This document shows, one piece after another, positions 18,489 to 28,989 of a stretch of DNA of 64,000 nucleotides. A model generated the notes under the pieces. It saw nothing but the letters and a program-made list of their open reading frames with translations, was not told the origin of the DNA and did not search any database. Numbering within the stretch: the first letter of the stretch is position 1; each line of letters starts with the position of its first letter. Origin of the DNA: Xanthomonas cannabis pv. cannabis (GTDB lineage: Bacteria > Pseudomonadota > Gammaproteobacteria > Xanthomonadales > Xanthomonadaceae); the NCBI RefSeq assembly GCF_000802365.1, contig NZ_JSZE01000005.1, forward strand, positions 15,001-79,000. Direction: 5' to 3'. A program made the position numbers and the translations under genes.

Positions 18489-18956
18489 TCAGCGCACGCC
18501 GGTGTGGCCGAATCCACCCGCTCCCCGCGCGCTGTCGACGAAAGTATCCACCACTTGCAAGCCCACGCGCACGATCGGAAGGATCACCAATTGCGCAATC
18601 CGGTCGCCCGGCTCGATGGTGAAGGCCTCACGGCCGCGATTCCAGGTACTGATCAGCAGCGGCCCCTGGTAGTCGGCATCGATGAGCCCGGTGCCGTTGC
18701 CCAGCACGATGCCGTGCCGGTGGCCCAGCCCCGAGCGCGGCAGGATCACTGCGCACACCTGCGGGTCGGCCAGATGGATGGCGATGCCGCTGGGAATCAG
18801 CGCCGCATCGCCCGGCTCCAGCGTCATCGGCGCTTCCAGGGCCGCGCGCAGGTCCATGCCCGCGCTGGCTTCGGTGGCGTAGGCCGGCAGCGGCCACAGA
18901 TCGCCGAAGCGCGGGTCGAGCAGCTTCACCTGCAAGGACTGGGTCGGGATGCTCAT
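18489..18956 (-). CDS. dut: deoxyuridine 5'-triphosphate nucleotidohydrolase
   Basis: Trimeric dUTPase hydrolysing dUTP to dUMP and pyrophosphate, keeping uracil out of DNA. The 155-aa product shows the family motifs in order: [40 protein letters not shown], and C-terminal [10 protein letters not shown], which closes over the nucleotide. Its start overlaps the coaBC stop by 4 nt (ATGA). Confidence 0.97.
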   Translation of the reverse strand: MSIPTQSLQVKLLDPRFGDLWPLPAYATEASAGMDLRAALEAPMTLEPGDAALIPSGIAIHLADPQVCAVILPRSGLGHRHGIVLGNGTGLIDADYQGPLLISTWNRGREAFTIEPGDRIAQLVILPIVRVGLQVVDTFVDSARGAGGFGHTGVR

Positions 18957-20218
18957 GCCTGCAATCTCTCCGCGATCAGGGCCAGCAACTGGTCGGCCAG
19001 TTCAGTCTTGCTGCTGCTGGGAAACACGCGCTCGCCCCCCTGCCAATAGGCGGTGGCGGCATTGTTGTCGCTTTCGAACCCGCCGCCTTCGATCCCCACC
19101 TGGTTGGCGATGATCAGATCCAGCCGCTTGGCTGCCAGCTTGCCACGCGCGTAGTGCTCCACGTCGTGCGTTTCGGCCGCAAATCCGACCACCAGCTTGA
19201 GCGCGCCGGTCTGCGCGGCCACCTCGGACAGGATGTCCGGGGTGCGCACCAGTTCCAGGGTCAGGGTTTCGCCGGTCTTCTTGATCTTCTGCGCGACCAC
19301 CCGCTTGGGGGTGTAGTCGGCCACCGCGGCGGCGCCGATGTAGATGTCGGCCGGGAACGCACCCAGTACCGCATCGCGCATCTGCGCGGCCGAGCGCACG
19401 TCGATGCGCTGCACGCCGGCCGGCGTGGTCTGGTGCACCGGCCCGCTGACCAGCACCACCTCGGCGCCCTGGCGGGCCGCGGCGGCGGCCAGGGCATAGC
19501 CCATCTTGCCGCTGCTGCGATTGCCGACGTAGCGCACCGGATCGAGGTCTTCGAACGTGGGGCCGGCGCTGATCACGATGCGCAGGCCCTCCAGTTGCGC
19601 GCTGCTGGGCACGAAGGCCGGCGCAGCACTGACCGACGGCGCGGCGGCGAGCGTGGCGGCATCACCCGCCAGTGCGGCAATGATCGCCGCCGGCTCGGCC
19701 AGCCGGCCGGGGCCGGATTCGCCTTCGGCCAGCGGGCCGTCGTCCGGGCCCACCACGGCCACGCCGCGCGCGCGCAACGTCGCCACGTTGGCCTGGGTGG
19801 CCGCATGCAGCCACATGCGATGGTTCATGGCCGGGGCTACTGTCAGCGGCGCAGTCGTGGCCAGGCACAGGGTGGTGACCAGATCGTCGGCCAGACCGTG
19901 CGCCAGGCGTGCCAGCAGGTCGGCGGTGGCCGGGGCCACGACCACCCGGTCGGCCCAGCGGGCAAGCTCGATATGCCCCATCGCCTGCTCGGCGGCGCTG
20001 TCCCACAGCGTGGTGCGGGTCGGGTGCCCGGACAGCGCCTGAAAGCTCAGCGGAGTCACGAACTGTTGTGCGCCGGCGGTCATGGCGACCTGCACCTGTG
20101 CGCCGGCGTCGCGCAGGCGACGGACCAGTTCAAGCGATTTGTAAGCGGCGATGCCTCCGCCGACGCACAGCAGCAAACGCTGTCCGTCCAGGGGGCGGGC
20201 CTGAGTGGAGCCGATCAC
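18953..20218 (-). CDS. coaBC: bifunctional phosphopantothenoylcysteine decarboxylase/synthetase
   Basis: Carries out two consecutive steps of coenzyme A synthesis. The 421-aa protein has an N-terminal CoaC flavin domain with VGGGIAAYK, the catalytic His in [10 protein letters not shown] and the substrate clamp APAMNHRMW. The C-terminal CoaB domain has the CTP-binding [10 protein letters not shown] and [11 protein letters not shown]. It is first in the coaBC-dut-algC run, overlapping dut by 4 nt, and divergent from radC (96 bp between starts). Confidence 0.97.
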   Translation of the reverse strand: MIGSTQARPLDGQRLLLCVGGGIAAYKSLELVRRLRDAGAQVQVAMTAGAQQFVTPLSFQALSGHPTRTTLWDSAAEQAMGHIELARWADRVVVAPATADLLARLAHGLADDLVTTLCLATTAPLTVAPAMNHRMWLHAATQANVATLRARGVAVVGPDDGPLAEGESGPGRLAEPAAIIAALAGDAATLAAAPSVSAAPAFVPSSAQLEGLRIVISAGPTFEDLDPVRYVGNRSSGKMGYALAAAAARQGAEVVLVSGPVHQTTPAGVQRIDVRSAAQMRDAVLGAFPADIYIGAAAVADYTPKRVVAQKIKKTGETLTLELVRTPDILSEVAAQTGALKLVVGFAAETHDVEHYARGKLAAKRLDLIIANQVGIEGGGFESDNNAATAYWQGGERVFPSSSKTELADQLLALIAERLQA

Positions 20219-20314
20219 GTCGGGGTCGTCCTACGGTTACAAGGACAACTAGATTAGCCGATGCCCCCGCTTGGCCTGATGGGCGTCGGCGATGAGCACC
20301 GGCAATCTCGCCAT

Positions 20315-20992
20315 ATGCACATACACGACTGGCCCACCCACGAACGTCCGCGCGAGAAACTTCTGGCGCGCAGTGCCGCTGCGCTTTCCGATGCCGAGCT
20401 GCTGGCGATCTTTGTCGGCTCGGGGCTGCGCGGCCAGGACGCGGTGCAGACCGCGCGCGATCTGCTGGATCGCCACGGCCCATTGCGCCCGCTGCTGGAT
20501 CGTCCGCCCAAGGTCCTGGCGCGGCTGCCCGGGCTGGGCCCGGCATCGGCGTGCAAGCTCAGCGCCGCGATGGAGCTGGCGCATCGCCACCTGATGAGCG
20601 AGCTGGAGCGCGGCGACGTGCTCAGCGACCCGCTCAGCGTGGGCCACTATTTTTCGCAGCGGCTGCGCGCGCGGCCCTACGAAGTGTTTGCGGCGCTGTT
20701 CCTGGACAATCGCCATCGCGCAATCGCATTCGAGGAGCTGTTCACCGGCACCATCGACGGCGCCGATATCCATCCGCGTGAAGTGGTGCGCAAGGCGCTG
20801 CTGCACAACGCTGCGGCGGTGATCGTCGGCCACAACCACCCCTCCGGCAATCCGGAGCCGTCCGAGGCCGACCACGCAGTCACCGTGCGCCTGTCGCAGG
20901 GCCTGGAACTGGTGGATATCCGCCTGCTCGACCATTTTGTGATCGGCGATGGCCGCCCCGTCTCGCTGGCCGAGCGCGGCTGGCTGCGATGA
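20315..20992 (+). CDS. radC: DNA repair protein RadC (JAMM/MPN+ family)
   Basis: The 225-aa product has an N-terminal helix-hairpin-helix ([15 protein letters not shown]) and a C-terminal JAMM metalloprotease-like domain with the motif [14 protein letters not shown]. The family is widespread, but its role in repair is uncertain. The ATG at 20315 was chosen because the conserved MHIHDWP start follows; an in-frame start 54 nt upstream would extend it. Confidence 0.95.
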   Translation: MHIHDWPTHERPREKLLARSAAALSDAELLAIFVGSGLRGQDAVQTARDLLDRHGPLRPLLDRPPKVLARLPGLGPASACKLSAAMELAHRHLMSELERGDVLSDPLSVGHYFSQRLRARPYEVFAALFLDNRHRAIAFEELFTGTIDGADIHPREVVRKALLHNAAAVIVGHNHPSGNPEPSEADHAVTVRLSQGLELVDIRLLDHFVIGDGRPVSLAERGWLR

Positions 20993-21078
20993 GGCCGCCG
21001 CGTTGACCTGAACCATCACCCGGACCCCAGGGCCCGCGGTCGGGTAAAATCGCTGGTTTGGTTCCAAGCAGATCCCAC

Positions 21079-22767
21079 GTGAAAGCCCTACTCCGCGCAC
21101 TGATCGGCCAAGGCATCGAAGCCTTGCGCGCCAACGGCACCCTGCCTGCCGACACCCTGCCGCCGGATTTTGTGGTCGAGCGACCCAAGACACGCGAACA
21201 CGGCGACTTCGCCACCAATGCGGCGATGCTGCTGGCCAAGGCGGCGCGCAGCAATCCGCGCGCGCTGGCGCAGGCGCTGGTGGCCGCACTGCCGGCCAGC
21301 GAGGACGTGGCCAAGGTCGAGATTGCCGGCCCCGGCTTCATCAACTTCCACCTCGCCCCCACCGCCTACCAGCGCGAAGTGGCGCATGTGATCAAGCAGG
21401 GCCACGACTACGGCCGCGGCCTGGCCGGCAATGGTCGCTCGGTGGGCGTGGAATACGTTTCGGCCAACCCGACCGGCCCGCTGCATGTCGGCCACGGCCG
21501 CGCGGCGGCGATCGGCGACAGCCTGGCGCGCGTGCTCGACGCCAACGGCTGGAACGTCAAGCGCGAGTTCTACTACAACGATGCCGGCGTGCAGATCGAA
21601 AACCTGGCGTTGTCGGTGCAGGCACGCGCGCAGGGGCTGACCCCCGACAGCGCGGGCTGGCCGGAGAACGGCTACCGCGGCGACTACATCGCCGACGTGG
21701 CCAATGCCTACCTGGCCGGCGACACCGTGGACCTGGAAGGCCACCTGGTCACCGGCACCAAGGATCCGGCGGACCTCGAATCGATCCGCCGCTTCGCCGT
21801 GGCCTATCTGCGTAACGAGCAGAACCACGACCTGGCCGCCTTCCGCGTCGATTTCGACATCTACTTCCTGGAAAGCTCGCTGTACAAGGACGGCAAGGTC
21901 GAAGAGGCGGTGCAAAAGCTCATCGCCTCCGGTCACACGTACGAGGAAGGCGGCGCGTTGTGGCTCAAGTCCACCGACTTCGGCGACGACAAGGACCGCG
22001 TCATGCGCAAGTCCGACGGCACCTACACCTACTTCGTGCCGGACGTGGCCTACCACCTGACCAAGTGGCAGCGCGGCTACGAGCGCGCGATCACCGAACT
22101 GGGCGCCGACCACCACGGCTCGCTGACGCGCGTGCGCGCCGGCCTGCAGGCGCTGGAGCTGGGCATCCCGCAGGGCTGGCCGGAATACGTGCTGCACCAG
22201 ATGGTCACGGTGATGCGCGGCGGCGAGGAAGTGAAGCTGTCCAAGCGTGCCGGCAGCTACGTCACCCTGCGCGACCTGATCGAGGAAACCAGCGCCGATG
22301 CGGTGCGTTGGTTCCTGATCGCGCGAAAGCCCGATTCGCAGCTCACCTTCGACATCGACCTGGCACGCGCGCAGAGCAACGACAACCCGGTGTTCTACGT
22401 GCAGTACGCGCATGCGCGCGTGTGCAGCGTGCTGCGCCAGGCGCAGGAAAAGGGCTACAAATACGAGCAGGGCCACGGTCTTGCCCAGCTCGCCCGGCTG
22501 GACGATGAGCACTCGCTCACCGTGATGCTGGAGCTGTCGCGTTACCCGGAAGTGGTGGAAATCGCCGGTCAGGCACTGGAGCCGTACCAGATCGCGCAAT
22601 ACCTGCGTGAATTGGCGCACGCCTTCCACACGTGGTATCACAACAGCAAGGTGCTGGTGGACGATGCCGCCGAGCGCGACGCCAAGCTCACCCTGGCTGT
22701 CGCGACGCAACAGGTGCTGGCCAACGGTCTGGAACTGCTCGGCGTCAGCGCCCCGGAAAAGATGTAA
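21079..22767 (+). CDS. argS: arginyl-tRNA synthetase
   Basis: Class I synthetase charging tRNA-Arg. The 562-aa product (GTG start) has the HIGH-type motif [10 protein letters not shown] and, in place of [16 protein letters not shown], as is usual in many ArgRS. N-terminal tRNA-recognition and C-terminal DALR anticodon-binding domains are present. I preferred the GTG at 21079 because [16 protein letters not shown] is the family N-terminus; a TTG 21 nt upstream is possible. A SPOR-domain gene follows, the same order as in pseudomonads. Confidence 0.96.
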   Translation: MKALLRALIGQGIEALRANGTLPADTLPPDFVVERPKTREHGDFATNAAMLLAKAARSNPRALAQALVAALPASEDVAKVEIAGPGFINFHLAPTAYQREVAHVIKQGHDYGRGLAGNGRSVGVEYVSANPTGPLHVGHGRAAAIGDSLARVLDANGWNVKREFYYNDAGVQIENLALSVQARAQGLTPDSAGWPENGYRGDYIADVANAYLAGDTVDLEGHLVTGTKDPADLESIRRFAVAYLRNEQNHDLAAFRVDFDIYFLESSLYKDGKVEEAVQKLIASGHTYEEGGALWLKSTDFGDDKDRVMRKSDGTYTYFVPDVAYHLTKWQRGYERAITELGADHHGSLTRVRAGLQALELGIPQGWPEYVLHQMVTVMRGGEEVKLSKRAGSYVTLRDLIEETSADAVRWFLIARKPDSQLTFDIDLARAQSNDNPVFYVQYAHARVCSVLRQAQEKGYKYEQGHGLAQLARLDDEHSLTVMLELSRYPEVVEIAGQALEPYQIAQYLRELAHAFHTWYHNSKVLVDDAAERDAKLTLAVATQQVLANGLELLGVSAPEKM

Positions 22768-22927
22768 GCGCTGTCGGAAAAGCACAGGCGCGGCGATCGA
22801 CCGGGCGCGAGCGCCCCGCGCGGGCGTGCCACCTGCCGGGCTCAGCCGCCTGACGGCGACGCGGATCGCGCGCGCTACACGCAGGGCCTTCCACGGCCCG
22901 CAACGACATGATTCGGAGAAGTGGTAG

Positions 22928-23815
22928 ATGGCAGCACGACGCGGTAAGAGCCAGGCACGACGCAACACCAGCAATGGCACCCCCGGTTGGGTGTGGTTGG
23001 TGGCGGGCGCCGCGATTGCGGCAGTGATCTTCCTGGCCGCCCCCAACCTGTTCAAGAAGGACGGCGACGGCTTCCTGCGCGTGGGCCCGCGGGCCAACCC
23101 GGACGCCCAGCCCGAACCGGTGGCCGACGCCGACACCGATACCCCTGCCGAACTGCCCAAGCCCAGCACGCCGCCTGCCAAGCCGCAGCCCAAGCCCGGC
23201 GATGCGCAGACCCAGTACGACTTCTATACCTTGCTGCCCGGCAAGGAAGTGCAGATGTCCGATGCCGAGCTGGCCGCCAGCGCACGCGCCGAAGAGGCCG
23301 CGCGTGCGCGCGCAGCGCTGGAAGGCAAGCCGGTGCCGCCAGCACCCGGTGCGGCCGCAAGCGTGGCCGCTGCTACGCCAGCCGCCAGCGTGCCGGTGCC
23401 CTTGAACGAATCTGCCGCCAGCGCACCCAAACCGCTGCCGGAAACCGCTCCGGCACGGCCGGCAGCCACGCCGGCGCCGGCCGGCACTGCGGCCATCACA
23501 ACGCCCGCGGCCACGGCGCCGAAGCCTGCGACAACGCCTGCCGCTGCAGCGCCCTCGTCCGCTGCAGCGGCGGTGACCGACAACACCCGTTACATCCTGC
23601 AGGCCGGCTCGTTCGGCGCTTCCGGCGATGCCGAATCCACCAAGGCCAAGCTGGCGATGATGGGGCTGGCCGCACGCGTGGAATCGGCCGAAATCAGCGG
23701 GAAAACCGTCTATCGCGTGCGCATGGGGCCCTACGGCAGCGCCGGCGAACTGGCCGAGGCCAAGCAGAAACTCACCGGCAGCGGCCTGCCGGCCATTGCG
23801 ATCAAGGCGCAGTAA
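22928..23815 (+). CDS. SPOR-domain cell-division protein (FtsN-like)
   Basis: A 295-aa single-pass inner-membrane protein. The basic cytoplasmic N-terminus MAARRGKSQARRN precedes a transmembrane helix at about 20-40. A long Pro/Ala-rich periplasmic linker follows, then a C-terminal SPOR domain (about 217-294, beginning RYILQAGSFGASGDAE), which binds denuded septal peptidoglycan. Position directly after argS and the architecture match FtsN-like proteins, but the essential FtsN motif is not evident, so the symbol is left blank. Confidence 0.9.
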   Translation: MAARRGKSQARRNTSNGTPGWVWLVAGAAIAAVIFLAAPNLFKKDGDGFLRVGPRANPDAQPEPVADADTDTPAELPKPSTPPAKPQPKPGDAQTQYDFYTLLPGKEVQMSDAELAASARAEEAARARAALEGKPVPPAPGAAASVAAATPAASVPVPLNESAASAPKPLPETAPARPAATPAPAGTAAITTPAATAPKPATTPAAAAPSSAAAAVTDNTRYILQAGSFGASGDAESTKAKLAMMGLAARVESAEISGKTVYRVRMGPYGSAGELAEAKQKLTGSGLPAIAIKAQ

Positions 23816-23821
23816 GCGCGC

Positions 23822-24355
23822 ATGCTGCGTCGCTGCGCCGGGCTGTTGCTGGGAACGCTGGCACTGACCGGCACGGCGCAGGCCACCGATCAGATCCGCG
23901 ACCGCATCCAGATCGACGGCCAGCAGGCAACGTTGCTGGCCGAGCCGTTGTCCGGGCCCCTGGATGACCCGGACACCTGGACGCGCTTCGTGGCGCACGC
24001 ACGCAGTGCGATGGGCAGCTGCACCGCCAACTGGCGCGGCTATCGCGCGGACTGGCGTCTGGACGCGCAGCAGCTGGTGCTTGATCGCGTCGTGCTGGGC
24101 GCCTGCGCCGATGCGCCACCAACCTTGCCGTTGGACGTCCTGTTCCCCGGCCAGCCGGCGCCAGTGCCGGCCGTGTGGGTGGATGGCGAAGTGATCGTCG
24201 CACTGCCGTCCACCGCGACGCCTGCCACGCACGCAGCGGGCGCCTACGTGGTGCTGCGGCTGCGCCGTGGCCATGTCGTCTCGCGCGAGAGCGTGACCGA
24301 AGAGATGCTGCGTGCGCGGCGTGCCGCAATGGCAAGCCCGCCCCCTGCGCTCTGA
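23822..24355 (+). CDS. secreted hypothetical protein
   Basis: A 177-aa product with an N-terminal signal peptide (about residues 1-22, ending GTAQAT) and no later transmembrane segment, so probably periplasmic. It holds two cysteines (in GSCTAN and LGACAD) that could form a disulfide. It starts 6 bp after the SPOR gene stop, suggesting one transcript. I do not recognise a family. Confidence 0.75.
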   Translation: MLRRCAGLLLGTLALTGTAQATDQIRDRIQIDGQQATLLAEPLSGPLDDPDTWTRFVAHARSAMGSCTANWRGYRADWRLDAQQLVLDRVVLGACADAPPTLPLDVLFPGQPAPVPAVWVDGEVIVALPSTATPATHAAGAYVVLRLRRGHVVSRESVTEEMLRARRAAMASPPPAL

Positions 24356-25159
<804 letters not shown>

Positions 25160-25238
25160 CATGCCGCGGCATGCTGGACGTATGCATCGGCAAGGGCCGA
25201 GCGCGTACGGAGGCAAGACGCCATCGCGCAATGCCTGA

Positions 25239-25266
25239 GAAGCCGCGCACTGCGCGGCTTTTCTTC
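25239..25266 (+). terminator. Rho-independent terminator after the short-chain dehydrogenase
   Basis: An 8-bp GC-rich stem (AGCCGCGC / GCGCGGCT, loop ACT) is followed by TTTTCTT. It is properly placed for the rightward dehydrogenase transcript. Confidence 0.75.
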
Positions 25267-25416
25267 CAGGAACGCATTCATGCGATCAAAGCACGCGCGC
25301 GTGGCAACGGCGATGCCACACAGCGTCGTTTGCCAAGCAATCATCGGCATGCGATCGATGGCCGAAGTCTGACCAGAGCGCACGCGGCAGCAGTGGTGCT
25401 GAGCGGCGTGGGCACG

Positions 25417-26544
25417 CTACGCCGCCTCGGCACCACCGGCCGGCCTGGCGCGCTGCCGCAGCAACATTCCACGCAGGCGCAGGAAAGGCCGCTCCACCGC
25501 GTAGTGCAGCAACGCGCCCACCAGCAACGCCACCCCACCATAGACGGCAAATGCCAGCAGGCCGTGGCCGTCCAGCGCGGCGCCGAGCCAGCCCTGCGTC
25601 ACATGGAACATGGCCTTGTGGGTCAGATACAGGCTGTAGGAGATGGTTGCTAGCCACGCTGCGCCCGGCACCCGCAGCCGGCCGAAGGCGCTGCCGGTGG
25701 CAGTGCCGGCCAGCACGAGCAATGCCAAGCCCAGCGAAAGCACCGGCCAGCCCAAGGCATTGCCGATCAGGCCGGTGCGCTCGCGAAACAACCACATCGC
25801 CAGCGCTAGCACCGCCATGCCCGCCAGCAACCACGCGCTGCCGTACTGCTGCAGCCGTTGCCAGGTCTGCGGGCGGAAGACCTTCAGCACCGCGAGCATC
25901 ACACCAGCCAGCAGGCCATCGAGGCGGTTCCAGGTGGGGTAGTAGATATCTTCGACGAACCAGTTGCGCTGCTGGTCACCGCCGATCTGGTCCAGCGCGG
26001 TGTTATGCAGCCAGACGCTGGTGCGCAAGGCGATGCCTGCCACTACCACCGCCATGCATAACGCGATGAATCGCCCGGCCGACGGACGCCGCAGCAGCAC
26101 CGTGGCCAGTAGCGGAAACACCAGATAGAAGTGCTCCTCCACGCAAAGCGACCAGGCATGCGAAAACGCAGCCTGCTGGCCGTAATCGACGAACAGGTTC
26201 AGGGTGAAGGTGGCAAACATCCACCACGGCGCCAACCCGGGCGCTTCGCGAAACCCCGGCCATGTGATGTAGACGATCAGCACCAGCAGAAATGCCGGCA
26301 GGATGCGGAAGGCGCGACGCAGGTAGAAATCGGTGAAGTCCAGGCGCTGCCCGCGCGCCAGCGGCGTCAGCACCTGGCTGCCGATCAAAAAGCCGCTCAG
26401 CACGAAGAACAGGTCCACGCCCATCCAGCCGTAGCGCGACAGCCACGCCCAGTCCGGCCCCAGCCCGCCGACCACGAACGAATGGAACAGCATCACCCAG
26501 GCGATGGCGATGGCACGCAGCAGGTCCAAGGCGGGATAGCGCAT
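25417..26544 (-). CDS. acyltransferase 3 family membrane protein (OafA/YrhL-like)
   Basis: A 375-aa multi-pass inner-membrane protein. The N-terminus MRYPALDLLRAIAIAWVMLFHS and the following GWMGVDLFFVLSGFLIG are hallmarks of acyltransferase-3 proteins that O-acylate surface glycans or lipids. HAWSLCVEEHFYLVFPLL carries the conserved glutamates, and about ten transmembrane helices are predicted. A GTG 6 nt upstream of the chosen ATG is an alternative start. Substrate unknown. Confidence 0.9.
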   Translation of the reverse strand: MRYPALDLLRAIAIAWVMLFHSFVVGGLGPDWAWLSRYGWMGVDLFFVLSGFLIGSQVLTPLARGQRLDFTDFYLRRAFRILPAFLLVLIVYITWPGFREAPGLAPWWMFATFTLNLFVDYGQQAAFSHAWSLCVEEHFYLVFPLLATVLLRRPSAGRFIALCMAVVVAGIALRTSVWLHNTALDQIGGDQQRNWFVEDIYYPTWNRLDGLLAGVMLAVLKVFRPQTWQRLQQYGSAWLLAGMAVLALAMWLFRERTGLIGNALGWPVLSLGLALLVLAGTATGSAFGRLRVPGAAWLATISYSLYLTHKAMFHVTQGWLGAALDGHGLLAFAVYGGVALLVGALLHYAVERPFLRLRGMLLRQRARPAGGAEAA

Positions 26545-26868
26545 GCGCACGCTCGATGACTGAAGGACGTCGATTGTGCCGCATGGCCGGTGTGATGGCG
26601 CCGGGATGTGGCGGCCGTGTCATTGCCATTGCATCGGGCAGTGCCGCCCGGGCATGCCATGCGACCGCAGACAGTCCCTGTCGGTGATGCGCGCATCGCC
26701 ATCCATCAGCGGCGACGCAGGTGCAGGTCAACCTGGTGGGGGCACGACAACGGCGCCGCGATCATCGCGCCATCACCGCAGCCGCTGCCGCTGCCGCTCC
26801 AGGCGAGCGCCGTGACATGGCTCCAGCGCCTTACTACGCGCCACGGCAGTGCCGCAGCGCGTGCACGA
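26545..26868. other. intergenic between two leftward genes, nothing recognised
   Basis: No convincing gene. It probably carries the acyltransferase promoter; no clear terminator for speA was found. Confidence 0.35.
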
Positions 26869-28755
26869 TCAGCCCAATGGTTCGTCGGACAGATAGGTGT
26901 AGCCGGTCAGCCCGGCTTCCAGCGCGTCGCTCAGTTCCTTTGCGCGCTCCGGTGGCAGCTGCGCGGCGGCAATGCGTTCGGCGTAGGTCGCGCGCAGCGT
27001 ATCCAGCTGATAGCCCACGTAGTCGAGCATCACGTCGGTGGTATCGCCGCGACGCTGCTGCACGATGCGATAGCCATCGCCGTCCACCGCCACTTCCACC
27101 GCGTCGGTATCGCCGAACAGGTTGTGGATGTCGCCGAGAATTTCCTGGTAAGCACCGACCAGAAAGAAGCCGATACGGTAGCTTTCGCCCGGGTTCAATG
27201 TGTGCAGCGGCAACGAGCTGTCAAGGCTTTCGTTCTCGACATAGGTTTTGACCATGCCATCGGAATCGCAGGTCATGTCGGCGATGATGCCGCGCCGCTG
27301 CGGCGCTTCGTTCAGGCGTTCGATCGGCACGATCGGGAACACCTGGTCGATCGCCCACACATCCGGAATCGACTCGAACACGCTGAAGTTGACGAAGTAC
27401 TTGTCCACCAGCCGCTCGTTGAGCTCGTCCAGTACCGGGCGGTGGCTCTTTTCGTCGAAACTCAACCGCGCACGCACGCCGTGCGCGATGGCATAGAACA
27501 GATCATCGATACGCGCACGATGGGTCAGGTCGATCTGGCCCAGGGCGTAGGCGCTCAAGCCCTCGGCATGGAAGTGCTGCGCCTCCTGGAAGAGTTCCAC
27601 CGCCGGGCGCACATCCAGTTCGTCGTGGATCTCGCGCAGGTGGCGGATGGCCGCCGGTTCATCGTCGTGCGCATCGGGCACGCGGCCTTCCGGCGCCTGC
27701 TCCACTTCGGAGACATTGGCGATCAGCACCGCGTGGTGCGCGGTCATCGCGCGCCCGCATTCGGTGACGATGCGCGGCGGGGTCAGCCCGTGCTCTTCGC
27801 AGGCGCTGGCCAGGGGCTGCACGATGTTGCTGGCGTACGAGTGCAGGCCATAATTGATCGAGCAATAGCTCCGCGAGCGGGTGCCTTCGTAATCGATACC
27901 CAGGCCGCCACCGACGTCCACATGGCTGATCTTGGCACCCAGGCGCGAAAGCTCCACGAAATAGCGGGTGGCCTCGCGCATGCCGTTGGCGATGTCGCGC
28001 ACGTTGGAGATCTGCGAGCCCATGTGGAAATGCAGCAGATTCAGGCTGTCGGCGTACTCGGTGTCGCGCAGCGTCTTCCACAGGTCCAGCACCTGCCGCG
28101 GCGACAGCCCGAACTTGGCCTTGTCGCCACCGCTGTTCTGCCACTTGCCCGCGCCCAGCGAGGCCAGGCGCATGCGCACGCCCAAGCCCGGCTTGACGTC
28201 CAGCGCGCGCGCCTCTTCCAGCACCAGCTTCAGCTCGGAAGGCTTTTCGATCACGATGAAGGTCTGCAGGCCCAGCTTGCGCCCGATCAGCGCCAGGCGG
28301 ATGTATTCGCGGTCCTTGTAGCCGTTGCACACGATCAGCCCGCCCGGGCGCGACAGCGCCAGCACCGCCATCAGCTCCGGCTTGCTGCCCGCTTCCAGCC
28401 CGAAGCCGTCGCCGTGGTGGCCGGCCAGGGTACCGGCCACGCCGCGGTGCTGGTTGACCTTGATCGGGTACACGGCGGTATAGCCGCCGGCGTAGTCCCA
28501 CTCCGACTGCGCCTGCGCAAAGGCCGCCTGCAGCTTGCCCAGGCGCTGGCCCAGGATGTCCGGAAAGCGCACCAGCAGCGGCAGCTTGGCGCCGGCCGCA
28601 CGCGCGGCGTCCACCACCTCGGGCAGCGACACCGACGGGCCATTGGCGGTCGGGCTGACCACCACGTGGCCGGCGGCGTTCACATCGAAATACCCATCGG
28701 CCCAATGCGGGATCGAGTAGGTCTTGCGGGCTTGGTCGAGGGACCAATCGCTCAT
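26869..28755 (-). CDS. speA: biosynthetic arginine decarboxylase
   Basis: PLP-dependent enzyme converting arginine to agmatine, the first step of the agmatine route to putrescine. The 628-aa length and N-terminus (YSIPHWADGYFDVN) are typical of SpeA. YPIKVNQHRGV holds the PLP lysine, VDVGGGLGIDYEG the phosphate-binding glycine loop, and CDSDG lies near the C-terminus. The ATG at 28755 is the family start. It is divergent from speE, with which it shares polyamine metabolism. A nested inverted repeat overlaps its 5' untranslated region. Confidence 0.96.
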   Translation of the reverse strand: MSDWSLDQARKTYSIPHWADGYFDVNAAGHVVVSPTANGPSVSLPEVVDAARAAGAKLPLLVRFPDILGQRLGKLQAAFAQAQSEWDYAGGYTAVYPIKVNQHRGVAGTLAGHHGDGFGLEAGSKPELMAVLALSRPGGLIVCNGYKDREYIRLALIGRKLGLQTFIVIEKPSELKLVLEEARALDVKPGLGVRMRLASLGAGKWQNSGGDKAKFGLSPRQVLDLWKTLRDTEYADSLNLLHFHMGSQISNVRDIANGMREATRYFVELSRLGAKISHVDVGGGLGIDYEGTRSRSYCSINYGLHSYASNIVQPLASACEEHGLTPPRIVTECGRAMTAHHAVLIANVSEVEQAPEGRVPDAHDDEPAAIRHLREIHDELDVRPAVELFQEAQHFHAEGLSAYALGQIDLTHRARIDDLFYAIAHGVRARLSFDEKSHRPVLDELNERLVDKYFVNFSVFESIPDVWAIDQVFPIVPIERLNEAPQRRGIIADMTCDSDGMVKTYVENESLDSSLPLHTLNPGESYRIGFFLVGAYQEILGDIHNLFGDTDAVEVAVDGDGYRIVQQRRGDTTDVMLDYVGYQLDTLRATYAERIAAAQLPPERAKELSDALEAGLTGYTYLSDEPLG

Positions 28756-28781
28756 TTCGCTGTCTCGGCTGGAATAAAAAA

Positions 28782-28844
28782 GGGCGTGAAGTGTAACGCC
28801 TGGCATGCGCAGGGTCCGTTACAATCCGCGCCGACTTCACGCCC
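28782..28844. promoter_or_regulatory. nested inverted repeat in the speA-speE divergent region
   Basis: Outer arms GGGCGTGAAGT (28782-28792) and ACTTCACGCCC (28834-28844) are perfect 11-bp inverted repeats. Inside them are GTAACG (28793-28798) and CGTTAC (28817-28822). A TACAAT hexamer (28820-28825) overlaps. It could be a regulator site or an RNA hairpin in the speA leader; I cannot decide which. Confidence 0.5.
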
Positions 28845-28914
28845 CGCTCCTGCTGGAGCGGGTTGGAATGCAGGTTCAGCCGCCGCGCAGGTTGACTGCA
28901 CGAGGCTGCGCCCG

Positions 28915-28970
28915 ACCCTCATCCGGCGCTTTGCGCCACCTTCTCCCGGTGGGAGAAGGAACAGCTCCCC
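28915..28970. repeat. dispersed REP-like repeat (copy 1)
   Basis: CCCTCATCCGGCGCTTTGCG is followed by CACCTTCTCCCGGTGGGAGAAGG. It is the inverted-orientation counterpart of two copies near 57.8 and 58.0 kb. The core CTTCTCCC..GGGAGAAGG is palindromic. It sits just upstream of speE. Confidence 0.75.
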
Positions 28971-28989
28971 TTCTTTTCAGGATCTTTGC

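Noticed and set aside
15549-19049. 1166-codon open frame on the plus strand
   Set aside because: It runs antisense over the algC-like and dut genes and is low-complexity His/Gln/Arg/Ala-rich; a composition shadow of high-GC genes.
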